Positions 13,281-24,114 of a stretch of 64,000 nt of DNA are shown piece after piece. The stretch covers positions 33,934,371 through 33,998,370 of the forward strand of contig CM077823.1 in the NCBI GenBank assembly GCA_039720395.1, in the 5' to 3' direction. How positions within the stretch are numbered: position 1 is the stretch's first letter; every line of letters starts with the position of its first letter. Source of the DNA: Liquidambar formosana (Eukaryota > Streptophyta > Magnoliopsida > Saxifragales > Altingiaceae). The notes below the pieces were generated by a model that saw nothing but the letters and a program-made list of their open reading frames with translations, ran no database searches and was not told where the DNA came from. The translations under genes were made by a program, and so were the position numbers.

Positions 13281-13483
13281 GACATTCGTGGAAGCGTCTT
13301 ATATTAGCCTTAATAAATAAATAAATAGACCTCTTACTTCAAGCTTCCAAGACCTTCAACATAAATGTAGTGCCAAAAAAAAAAAGGGACATTCGTGGAA
13401 GCGTCTTATATTAGCCTTAATAAATAAATAAATAGACCTCTTACTTCATGCTTCCAAGACCTTCAACATAAATGTAGTGCCAA
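13281..13483. repeat. Tandem duplication, unit about 95-107 bp, with diverged third copy downstream
   Basis: Copies start GACATTCGTGGAAGCGTCTT at 13281 and 13388 and run to GTAGTGCCAA, with essentially one visible difference (CAAGCTT against CATGCTT). Each copy is preceded by an A-rich tract. A diverged start (ACATTCTTGGAAGCGTTTTA) appears again at about 13702, also after an A-rich tract. Confidence 0.85.
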
Positions 13484-13497
13484 GAGACTTCAAGGGT

Positions 13498-13502
<5 letters not shown>

Positions 13503-13542
<40 letters not shown>
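13503..13542. repeat. Poly-T tract of about 40 bases
   Basis: Uninterrupted T run immediately after the tandem duplication; length in an assembly may be inaccurate. Confidence 0.9.
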
Positions 13543-13543
<1 letters not shown>

Positions 13544-13949
13544 GTGTGTGGTAGACTGATGGACATCATTTTTTATTAGAAGGTTATCTCATTGACATTT
13601 CATTGGATGAAGTTCTGGATTGGTGATTAGACTTGACACCATATTCATGGAAGGCCTTTGCAGCGAAAAAAAAAAAACAAAGGAAAGAAAAAAGGGGGAA
13701 AACATTCTTGGAAGCGTTTTATATATGTTAGCCTAAAGAGGCTCAATTCATACCCAATATTTGAAGTTCTTATTATTTCCTTCTTTTGAAATGGCAGTAC
13801 TTCAACTATTGATGATGAAAAGATCTCTATAATGGTTAACTGCATCAAACTCATACAAGCTTTTTTAATCTATAAGACTTTGTGGGATGGTAATGGAGAT
13901 AATGAGCAAGAGTATTATAACATAGCATAAAAACATGTTTGTTATCAGT

Positions 13950-14091
13950 ACTGTAGTCTAATGGTATTTGCCTCTCTTGTTAAGGACTGATCTTAGGTTC
14001 AAGTTTATAAAAAAGCATTGATACCCTTTTGTTGATATTAAAGGGATTTAGGGGTAAAGTTAGTTTCTATTGATTGTCAAAAAAAAAAAAA
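13950..14091 (+). mobile_element. SINE (family B), plus-strand copy
   Basis: A-box-like TGTAGTCTAATGGT near 13954-13967 and B-box-like GGTTCAAGTT near 13996-14005, then a body containing CATTGATACCC and TTTCTATTGATTGTC, ending in an A13 tail (14079-14091). The body matches the minus-strand copies at 42356 and 62280. No convincing target duplication was found. Confidence 0.65.
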
Positions 14092-15410
14092 GGACTAGGT
14101 TTTTTGAAATTTGATTAGGTTTATCTTCCAATGTTCAAATACATAAATTTTCTATGTAATCCCACACTTGGTCTATAGTTGGACGAAGCAATTTCAATTA
14201 AATTCAAGTTTGGTTTTCATCAGTACTTTCTTGGGATGACCTCCTCACACCAAAGGAAAAAAAAAAAAAGAAAAAAAAAAAAAAAAAGAGAAGGGTTGCT
14301 TGCCAATATGGTCTCAGAAGAAAAAAATGGAAACCCCATTAACATAACCACTAAATAGGAGGTAACGATATTTAATTTTATGGTTGGTACACCAAGGAGT
14401 TGGAGATTCCTGGCCTATTTGATATTTAATTAATTCGATCTCCACGAGGACCACCTATTAGGTATGAGTGTATGAGTATATATATATAACTTCTTTACAA
14501 TTTTTATGTGTCGAAAAAGGAAAACCTTCATGAGAAGAAGGAATAAAGAAAGGGCAGGATTAGACCCTTCAATATATTGTTCCTCGAAATTTAGGGGATC
14601 TCGTGGATGGTCTCTATATTGTGGCATTATGATTTAAAATCTTGAAGGAGATTTTGTAGATAATCTCAATCTCCATGGTTGATTAATGTGTTGGATGTTT
14701 GACTAAACCAGCCACTCAAATTCATTTGGGAACTAAATGCCTATCCCACTTTTGGATGGATACCTAATTGCTCATTATGACCTTTTTTTATGCTAGGTAA
14801 TTGTGCAGTATGACACTATGAGTTGTTTACCTGTAAGTCCTCCTCCTCCCCCACCCCACCCCCCCCTTTTTTTTTAAAAAAATTTTTATTGGTGGTGGGG
14901 TTGAATCGAGAGCCCATAAGAAAACATAGGATTAATAGTGCACACTCCTTTTTATTTTTATTTTTATTTTTATTTTCACGTTTAGGGTATCTAATTCAAC
15001 TTGCACTTCGACTAAATCTCTCCCCAAGCGATTTTAAAGGTGCACTCTCTCATATCAGTCTGGTGCATTTAAAAATTAATTCCTGGAAACAGTGAACACT
15101 CCTTTGACACCCACAAGAAAAGTGATGTATAATACTTGGCTATTGACTGTTGAGGAGGAATTTCTGCTTGATTGACAATGTGTCAAAGTCGTAAGTTTCC
15201 TATGTGCACTCTTCTTCTTCTTTTTTTTTTTATTTTTTTATTTTTTTTTATTTTGGGAATTTTAGAATGGTCCGATTATGAGTGAATAACTACATATCAC
15301 TAGAAGAAATAATTTCCTTCTTTTATTGTGATATGTAATTATTTGCCAGTAACCGAATCAATAAATAACTCCTTTCTTCTTTTTTTTTTTCTTCCTTTTT
15401 TTTCCTATGC

Positions 15411-15739
15411 GATCAACATGTACAATTTTTTATACAAGTTTTTAGATAACCTATTTCCAATTCATATTTTGCGAAACCCAAAATAGATCATGCATGCAAA
15501 AAATAAAATCGATTTGATATTAAGAGTTACTTCATCTCTAAATGTGAGATTTTAAGTGATTAAAAAGACGAGTTTTTGGATCGAATGGCAATAAGTTTTG
15601 GATCAACTTGATTTTTTGTGTGCATGACTTATGTGGGAAGACTATCTAATCCAACGATGGGTTTCGCAAAATATAAATTGGAGATAAATTATCTAAAAAC
15701 TTATGTAAGAATTTACATAAAAAATTATGTATATTGATC
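15411..15739. mobile_element. Foldback MITE (copy 1 of a pair)
   Basis: The left end GATCAACATGTACAATTTTT continues to TATTTTGCGAAACCCA. The right end, read in reverse complement, starts GATCAATATACATAATTTTT and reaches TATTTTGCGAAACCCA, so the arms pair over roughly 70 bases and weakly beyond. A related copy lies at about 16033-16300. Confidence 0.6.
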
Positions 15740-16032
15740 CTGACCCTTTCTTAATATGTTAGTTAGAGCATTAATTTTCAACAGGATTAATACAAAGAAA
15801 GAAGATAAGAGACCAAACTTTAAAAATCGCCCCACATTCATCGAAGACTAGGCCCAACATGCTCCCCGATCACTCCCTCATTTACCACATCCTTTAACAG
15901 TAATTTCTTTGTCTTATTACAAGTTATTTTTGAAATTATACTATGCAAAGGATTAGAGATGGCCATGACTACGAGAGGCCTACCACCATAAGCTTCCTGC
16001 TATTATAATTTATAAATCACTAGGGTGAGATT

Positions 16033-16300
16033 TCGGCAAATGTCCGTATATTTTGCGAATTTCACCGTTAAATTAGATAGTCTTTTCATATAAGTTATGT
16101 ATGCCAAAAATTAAGTTGATCCGAAATTAAGGACCGTTTCATCTATAGATGTGAGATTTTTAGTGATTAAAAAGATAATTAAGTTTTTGGATCAAATGGC
16201 AACAAGTTTCAGATTAGGTTAATTTTTTGTGTGCATGGCTTACATAAGACTACTGTCTAATCCAACGGTAGATTTCACAAAATACCAGTCGGAGATCTAT
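16033..16300. mobile_element. Foldback MITE (copy 2 of a pair)
   Basis: Shares the core ATGTGAGATTTTTAGTGATT and flanking text with the element at 15411. Its own arms also pair: TATTTTGCGAATTTCACCG on the left with the complement of CGGTAGATTTCACAAAATA on the right. Ends are approximate. Confidence 0.55.
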
Positions 16301-16418
16301 TATAAAAATTTGTGTATGTGATGTGACGCAAAATTATTATGCTGTTGAATTTTGAAATTACTATGCAAAAGATTAGAGAGGGCCATGACTACGATAGGCC
16401 TACCACCATGAGCTCTCT

Positions 16419-16696
16419 ACTATTATAAATCATGCACTCTTGTCTGCATTATCAACGTGGGTTGGGTTTGGCATGGGGCGGGCACACTGATAGACCTAAC
16501 TAATTAATCTTAATGTTAAATCTTATAATTAATTGCTGATTTTTTTTTCTTTATATATATATATATACTATTATAAATCATGCACTCTTGTCTGCATTAT
16601 CAACGTGGGTTGGGTTTGGCATGGGGCGGGCACACTGATAGACCTAACTAATTAATCTTAATGTTAAATCTTATAATTAATTGCTGATTTTTTTTT

Positions 16697-16714
<18 letters not shown>
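16419..16714. repeat. Apparently exact 148-bp tandem duplication
   Basis: ACTATTATAAATCATGCACT begins at 16419 and again at 16567. Both copies run through CTGATAGACCTAACTAATTA and a T-rich tract into a TA run. I see no difference between copies, implying a recent event. Confidence 0.9.

Positions 16715-16752
<38 letters not shown>
16700..16752. repeat. (TA)n microsatellite
   Basis: About 26 TA units at the end of the second 148-bp copy. Confidence 0.95.
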
Positions 16753-16755
<3 letters not shown>

Positions 16756-17379
16756 ACAAGACATATTGAATCAAATGGTACAAATAAACTAATTATTATC
16801 ATAATAATTTGCCGCATAAATGTATTAGGGGACCCAATACGTACTTCAGTCATTTCATTCGTCTTACCCTTTGAATTTGGAAGCGATGTATGATTGTACA
16901 TGTAGACGGAGTGATGGACAGATTTGAAAATTGATTAGAACTTGGGAGTTTTGTTCCACTAATTCAAAAGTTTGTCGTGAAGCCCAAAATGAAGCAAGAA
17001 ATCAAATTGCATAAAATGAATCTCAAGCCTCCTCTCATTGAGGTTTGGGTTTAAATTAGTCCTCTTAGGGTGCATAGTCCACCTATAAATCTATGCATCT
17101 GACAAATAAAGGAGCAAAGACTATAAAATGAATCTCATTAAGTTTCGGCCGTTTTGTGTTACAGTAATATAACTGTTGGGGTTTCAAATGTGGCCACAAT
17201 TAAGTTAATAGTCTTTCCATGAATAATCCAAAAGACCAAACCAGGACATGGAATATGTGGGAATTGCACAGCTAATGATTTTTTTTTTATTTAAAATACC
17301 AGTAAAAGATAAAGCAAGAAAAACAAAAACAAAAGTCATAATACACAGCTTATGATTTGAATAAAATTTTCCTTCCAAC

Positions 17380-17900
17380 TTGTGAAATAAATTGTTTTTT
17401 ATTCCCTTCTGACTTTTTCTTAACCCCCTCCAAAAGAGTGGTAAAAACTTCTTCTGGGTTTGTTGTGCTGATAGAAGATGGCAAGCCAATGTATTTCACT
17501 TTCATCCCTATTTTAAGGCATGCATCCATCTCGCTAGATCCTCTCTCACCTTGCTTGGAGTTTTCTTATTGACAAAGCTTTTATGTATTTTGAGATGCCC
17601 TCCTTATTCCTTTCCTTTCATGCTTTATATTGAGTAAGGTTGAAAGGCCTTTTGCCACATATAAGAACAAGTATGGAGAAAGAGGGTAGCCCTTTCAGAG
17701 CCCTTAAAAAGGGTTAAGATCTTAAAAGGGTAAGATGTAACCACTTTGAACCCCGTTGAGCAAGATATTGAGGGCACACGCCATAATCCGTCTGACCCAT
17801 TTCTCATCGATCAAAACCCAATTCAAGCATCATTGCTTCAAGGAAAACCCCACTCCACTAAATCGTAGGCTTTGCTTGTGTTTAGCTTTAAAGCCATGAG
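17380..17900 (-). mobile_element. Degenerate LINE reverse-transcriptase fragment
   Basis: Read on the minus strand, broken frames resemble the plant L1-type reverse transcriptase: EWGF, then MRNGSDGLWRV where MAC-type text is expected, SISCSTGF, TSYPFKILTL and FLHTCSYMWQKAF. These line up with the family pattern of conserved W, S and P-rich blocks around the catalytic region. Stops and frameshifts are frequent, so this is a dead copy. Boundaries are approximate. Confidence 0.55.
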
Positions 17901-19446
17901 ATTCTCATTGCCTTTTCTCTTGTTTTTTAGAAAATGTTTCATGTGCAATATGCAAGTTATTTGTGTAACTATTTTCAGACCCTTTCTTTTTGAAGGTTGT
18001 CACATGCATCATTTGGTCTTTGATTCTTGCTCAATTGATCTAATTGAAGTGTTTGGGGCTTTGATATGATGTTTTAAGGTTTGAGTTGAGTTTTGATAAA
18101 CTTTGGAAGAGGAATGATTGTAAGTAGGTTCTTTGAAAGCCGATTAGGGCATTTCTCTTTCTTTCTTTCTTTCTTCTTCTTCTTTTTTTTTCTTTCATGA
18201 GGCTTAAAATCGTGATATAAGGCTTGATTTGGAGTTTGAGAAGTTTTGTGGAGAGAACGGTAAAAAATGATTCGTTGGGGGTCCAATTAAAAAGGACTTT
18301 TTCCTAGTTTTCTCCGTTTGTGCATTATTTGATATACATTTTTATTCTTTTTGAGTGGATGGAGAGATTTTTTAGTGTTTTGTTTGATGTTTTAGATTGT
18401 GGTTTTGAATTTTTGAAATATCGATTCAAGACTTGTCTAAATCAAAATTAAAAAACAATAAATTTATGAAAAGTTTTCACCCAAAAATCTTGTTTTTCTA
18501 AGGTTTTTTGCAATTTGTATTCTATGTTTTCCGAAAACACTTACCCTAACCGTCTTTGGCCCTCAGTCTTTTGATCATACCTAACACCTTTTAGTCCCAA
18601 CCATTAGCTACTCTCACCCCTTTCACTAGAAATAGATGTCCTCTCCTCACTTATTTTCTCATTCAAGCTTCAAAAGGGAAGAGTCTAAGCTAAGAGGTTT
18701 AGTTCCCTCAATTTGTAAAATAACTCTTGCTTCTTGCTTGAATCATGTCTTGTGACTTTCCCCTCGAATGCTCTAGAGCGCTCAGAGGTTTAAAACGATA
18801 TTGTTTCTCAAGGATCTTCTTGTTGTGAATTCATTATGAACATGATGATGTGATTTCAATGATTGTTGTATGTAATATCTGTGTAACAAAATTTTGTTTC
18901 CCCTCTCTCCCCCCCAATATTATTTCACATTTTCTTTAACGTGCTACTTGAAAAAGGAAATGAGCTTTCCATAGGGAATCTACTATTTACTAGTGGTAGC
19001 CATGAAAGCTCAAAGCTCTTAAGAGTATCAGATTTTTGACATAGCAATAGTGAAGAGAAAAAGAGAAGCAGAAGAAAAGACAAGAAAGTTGTTGCTGTAT
19101 TCAGTAGGGTCGCCAGAGGTGGAATAGCCGTCGAAAAGGTGGTTGGAGCTTGATCTTTGGTGGGAACCATGGGTGAGAGGGAGAGATTTTATAGTGTTCT
19201 CACTAGTAAGATTTTATGTATAAAAGGGTATTTTGGTTTGAAAATGGGCAAACTGAGTTATTGAGTTTATAGACTCCCTATTTTGTACCAGTTGTCATCT
19301 TAAGTCCCAGGGCCCGGTGATGAGTTTAAGGTGGTTATTTACAAATTATCCTTGAAGGATTAGTACGAATCACAATATGAGATTATTTGATTAAAATGAA
19401 AGGAAAATTATTTCATTAAATTAATCATTTTTATCGTGCCACTAAC

Positions 19447-20510
19447 ATGTGTACGTATGCGATAGGTGTGTGTATGCACACTCGACACATACGTATGCGT
19501 GTTAGCAGTTACTCTTCTAATTTTTAGAAAAGGCAATTCTCCTTTCCTATTCAGATTAAAAGATTTTTATCACTATTAGTAATATCTTTTTATTATTCTC
19601 CAAGAGAACTAGTCTAGAAAGGAAAAGAAAACTCTAATTTTCAGATATATATATATATATATATATATATAGATACTCTTTTAATGCCTTAGGGGATGGG
19701 GGATAGGGTTTTTAGAGAGTGAAATTCATCATAATTCAGCAGCAGGTTTTTTGAAAACCAGCGAATGTATTTTAATCGTAACTTTTGATTTTGAACTCGG
19801 AATTTGATGAAATTAGTCTCTTTAGAAAGATTATTCAATTCTCTACAACTTTGTATTGCACGAGTTTTGTCTAATTCTAACGTTTTTATGCCAAAAAACT
19901 CAATTGAAGTTTCTGCTGTTGCAAAGTGACGAAAATTACTTTTCTTTTATCTTATTCTCTTTCATTTTCTATTTATTCTCAAAGTTGAGCAAGTTTTGAT
20001 CTCTTTGCTGTGATAATACTTTAACGAAGAAGAGGATTCGTGTTGGCTTGATTCAATCCAAAGATCTGAGGGGCTACGAACAATTATAAAGTTAGTAAAT
20101 TTAGTTTTATTTAGTTTTTTTATTTTAGTTCTTTTTTTATTATTTGTATTTTATTTTATTTTTGTCTAAAGCATGATTATCATGATTTAGGTTTAGTTTA
20201 TATTCGTATTTATTTTTTGTATATTTTATTTTATTAAGGATGCATGATGTAAATTAATATAAGGCGTTTGTGATTTTGTATGATATGGCCATTGGGTGCG
20301 TATGCACCTATCCCAAGTGCATACGCATTCCCTTCTAGACAGAAAGTTTATTTTTGATTATTTTTGTCTTTTATTTCGTTTTCCCCCTTTTTAAGTATGC
20401 ATGTATTGATGAGTTTGTCTCCTGTTTTACTTGTTGTGTGATTGAATTGGTGAAAGTGCCTATTAGGTGCATAAGGCACCCATCAATGATGCGTACGCAC
20501 ACACCTTATC
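19447..20510. repeat. Recurrent GTGCGTATGCACC-type motif, three sites
   Basis: Short self-complementary blocks built from GTGCGTATGCACC and TGCATACGCA appear at about 19447-19503, 20294-20332 and 20465-20505. The last two share a layout and lie about 171 bases apart, which suggests diverged tandem units within an old element. The element type is not established. Confidence 0.4.
19645..19670. repeat. (TA)n microsatellite
   Basis: About 13 TA units. Confidence 0.9.
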
Positions 20511-20699
20511 TTGACAAACAGATTGTTGGCTTATTCATATCTTTTGTTTCTAGTTAGTTGATATCTCTTATCTTTTTGTATGTTCTAATCTTTTCCTTTG
20601 GATATATTCTAAATTATCTTTTGTTTATTTTACTTGTTCATTGCTTTGATCATTGTGTGTGCTATTATTATTGCATGATTTAGGGTGGAATTTGATTGA

Positions 20700-20960
20700 A
20701 TAATTAATTAATTAAAGCCAATAGTCACGTGTAGGGGCTGGTTTCGACCAGGCATTGTTATGTGTCTTACACCTTCTCGACAATGTATCTCAGCTCCGAA
20801 CCAAAGAATCTTTGGTTGTAACAAGTTAGATCATGTTAGGGTTTAAGTTTGGATTTCAAGTCAAATTGGGTGGCAACTCCTCTCCACACTAGCCTTCCTA
20901 CCTAGTGACATACTCTTAAGTCACGTGGTTTAATACGTGGTACTCACAGGGTTACCAAAA
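20700..20960 (+). mobile_element. Possible Ty3/gypsy (Tat/Ogre-type) LTR fragment
   Basis: The text around TTGGGTGGCAACTCCTCTCC resembles the GGTGGCGACTCC block seen in LTRs of plant Tat/Ogre elements. There is no matching second LTR, primer-binding site or polyprotein in the window, so this is weak. Confidence 0.3.
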
Positions 20961-21379
20961 AAATTGTTGAAGTTATTGTAAAATAAGTTCTATAACATAA
21001 GGCTATGGCAAAAAATCCGCCCCCCATCTTTTTTCCCCTAAGCTTGCTACTCCTTTTTTAAAATTTTTATGGAAATCCCGAATCCTTCTTTCCTTGACAA
21101 CCCTCTTCAAAAAAAACCTAGTTCTTACATAAGACCCCTTGAAAGAGAATTACCCTACTTCTCACCAATGATTTGTATCAGGGAGGATAAATTTAAGTAT
21201 ATTAGAAAGTGCTTTGAATAGTATGGATTTTGTAATAAGTAAGGATTTTTGGTCTCTATAAATCGTTTACAATCCACTCACGCAAAGTAAAGAAAGCACT
21301 CACAAATTCAAAGCAGAGAAGACAACAAACAAGTCTCCCCTTGTTTAAGAATGATGCAGAGGAACAATGCATTTTCATA

Positions 21380-21445
21380 TTTGAATTCGAGATCTCTTTT
21401 TCACAAGAGAAGAGCACTAGCCATTAGGCCATCTGCCTAGACGAA
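21380..21445 (-). mobile_element. SINE or tRNA-like fragment, minus strand
   Basis: On the minus strand an A-box-like GATGGCCTAATGGCTAGTGC is followed about 35 bases later by a B-box-like GATCTCGAATTC. There is no CCA-ready acceptor stem that I can pair, so I read it as a SINE head rather than a tRNA gene. Confidence 0.4.
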
Positions 21446-21959
21446 AGAGACTTGTCAATACACATAAAAGTGCTTTATTCTCAACTTCTCTCAATAGTGG
21501 TAACAAAAAAAAAAAAAAAGAGAGAGACCTTTGTTTTTGGGTAAGAACATTGGAGCATCGACTAAATGTCTATGTTTGAATCAAAAGAAGAAAGAAAAAA
21601 ATGACCATATGTCTATGTAGAATTTCTTACCTTTTTTTTGGCTAGGATTCTTTCACATTTTCCTTTTCATCTTACAATATTCTGAGGAAGGCATTTTCAC
21701 CCACAACCCCCACTCCACAAAAAAAATTAAAAAAAATAAACAAATAACAGAGTGAAAATCAGATGGGTGTAAACTAGGAAGTCATACACTAAATCCCAAG
21801 TTTTAAACCATCTAAGCATTATAATTAACTCAAGTGGGACCCACTTATACCCACCGTGTCCTACATGCAACACGAGTGTACGACAAATGCCTCCGAGCAA
21901 CACAGACTCAAATCACACTCCACCACCAAAATCTTAAATTAAAGAAAATCACCATACAT

Positions 21960-22203
21960 CCTCCTCTAATCCCTCTCTCTCTCTCTCCCTCTCTCTCTCT
22001 ACATCCTCCCCTTGTTTCATCCATTGCTCAGTGCCCTTGTCGTCTTCCCATTATATCTCTCTGTGGAAAAAAGAGAAACCGAAGAAGAGAGAGGAAAGAG
22101 AGAGAAAGAGGTCAGAGAGTTTCAGAAACGCCTCTATATCTTCTCAACCACTTACCTGACCGTATTCATCAAATCTTTCCACCGATCCCCCCTTACTCCC
22201 TCT
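21960..22203 (+). other. Probable 5' leader exon of the RING ligase gene
   Basis: A CT-rich stretch (CTCTCTCTCTCTCCCTCTCT at about 21971) then GA-rich text, typical of plant 5' UTRs, ends near a candidate donor GTACTT at about 22204. The coding exon is preceded by a candidate acceptor CAG at 24086-24088. The link between the two is inference; a cDNA read across the junction would settle it. Confidence 0.4.
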
Positions 22204-23011
22204 GGTACTTCTCTTAATCCATCTTAATTTTTTTTTTCTTCGTCATGTTTGCAATCAGTTTATGGTAATCATGTTCTTGCATTTTTTTATATATCTGATC
22301 TTGTGATTTTTAATTTTTTTTAAAAAATTGTTTTGGGATTTTTTTGGGTGTTTGTTATTTCTCAAAAATTTGATTTTTTCCTTGAATGTTCATCTAATTT
22401 GTGGGGGGAAAAGGAGAAATCGGATCGACCCATTTGGGTTTTCGTTCTGAATTTGATTTTCTTTGCATCACTTGTTAATTTGCTTTCTGGGTTTCGTATA
22501 TATCCATCTATGCATGCGTTTTCTGAGTTTGATTTCATGGATTTGGTACTGAATTGGGCGTTGAAGAATCCCCATTGATTCAGGGACCGAGTTTGGTGAT
22601 CTTCACAAAGTTTTGATCTTTGTGTGTTATATGTGTTTATCAGTTAGTTTGTGGATATGTTGATGTGTTTGAGATTGTGCTCTGAATAATGCAGTTGGGT
22701 ATCTTTCATACATTGATGTCTAGTGGTCATTTTGGATGTTCATTAGCTCCTGTGAAGCCTTCAATTTTAATTTATTAATTTTTTTGAATAATGGTTTGTT
22801 TTTTAGTTTTTGGTTAGATTCTTGACAATTTATCAGTGTAATATTTAAGCGTTTGGATTGTGTGTCTATATATGTGTGTGAGTGTATTTGTGAGCCGAAA
22901 CTAATGGTTTGAACTATGAGCTTCTCGTATGGTGATAAAAATTGTCACAAGTTCATTTAGATAAATATATAATTTTTATGTTTTGGGCGGTGGTCATGAA
23001 CCTGTCTGTGT

Positions 23012-23285
23012 TTTTTTTTTTTTTTTTGATGAAGTGATTGTATTAGATGAAAAGGGGATAAGCCCAAGTACATAAGGAAAAAGAACCCCAAGCTAGAGCT
23101 TAAGGGAATCAATAAAATGTCAAAAAGAGAGATTTCGCTCATTAGAATAAGCACAAAACCACCAAAAGAGAGTCTTCACCAAAGAGGACTTAAGTGCAAT
23201 GGAAGAAGCTTCTGTCTCTTCAGAAGTTATCAAATTCCTCTCCTTCCATAAACACCAAAAAAGGGTGTGAGGATGCACCTTACAG
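23012..23285 (-). mobile_element. 5'-truncated LINE 3' end
   Basis: The minus strand reads as the C-terminal end of a plant LINE ORF2: HPLFWCLWKERN, matching the family pattern in which W, WKERN and similar residues recur near the end, then a short 3' UTR and an A tail (T run on the plus strand at 23012-23027). It lies in the probable first intron of the RING ligase gene. No target duplication was seen. Confidence 0.65.
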
Positions 23286-24114
23286 TAGTTCTTAAAACTT
23301 TTTCTTTGGTTTGAAAAATATTTCCAAAATATGTAGCTTTTGTATTTTTAAACTGTTGGAGAAAACTAATTGGAAAATCTTTAATAATTTTGTAAACCGT
23401 TGGAGAGAAGTAATTGAAAAATCAGTGGCTGAGTTTTGGCAAGTGGCAAGAACCATTGTCCTTGGAGTCACTAATGCTACCCTGAAAACATCATTGGTGC
23501 AGCAAGGTTTTTCACCTGTCAACTTCAAGGATTAAACAGACAGAGCTTCATATTGTATGCAGTATCCATGCACTTGTGAAAATTGAGGCCTAGCTAAACT
23601 TTTTGATATGTACTCAACAAAGAGATCCTAATATGTAAGACAAGATGTGTTTGGAGCAGAGAATAAAGATGGAGGATGTAGTTTCTGTCGTTGTTGTAAA
23701 TGAGATGAATCAATTGGCAGGTTAGGAACTGTTTACATTCTAAATGCCAGTCTTGGGTTTTTGTTTTTTCAGTTTCAAGTTACAACTACGTAGTTTGTAT
23801 AAACAAGTTGAAATTGTTTGAAAATATAAAAATCCTGGTTTTTTATTTTTACTTTTAATTGATAACTACGTACTTTGTACAAACAAGTTGAAATTATTCG
23901 AAAACATTATCAGTCATGAGTGGGATAATAGCTATATAGTACACTGTCTAACTCAAGTGCTGTATATCCTTTTAAAGTACTATTGGTTCCTGAATGAATG
24001 CATGTCATGTTCTTTATAAAGTTATTCTTTCGTGCACCTTGTGTTTTGCTTCAGTTCAAGCATTGATATCTGATAGCATCTTACTCAGTTTTTGGAAGTA
24101 GTTTGGTGGCCCTG

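Larger units (their letters stand above)
11400..21950. other. Intergenic, repeat-rich, no intact gene
   Basis: This stretch holds tandem duplications, foldback elements, a SINE, an antisense LINE relic and possible LTR debris, listed separately. The rest is AT-rich with homopolymer and TA tracts. No ORF here has a recognisable domain other than the LINE relic. Confidence 0.6.

Noticed and set aside
13281..13740. Repeat cluster as a CRISPR array
   Set aside because: Plant nuclear DNA, long adjoining units without spacers, and no cas genes.
16677..16901. Open frames reading Tyr-Ile repeats
   Set aside because: Translation of a TA microsatellite.
24103..24114. Upstream TTG start for the RING ligase
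   Set aside because: Not an ATG; the family N-terminus MQGQRSTIDS starts at the ATG at 24115.
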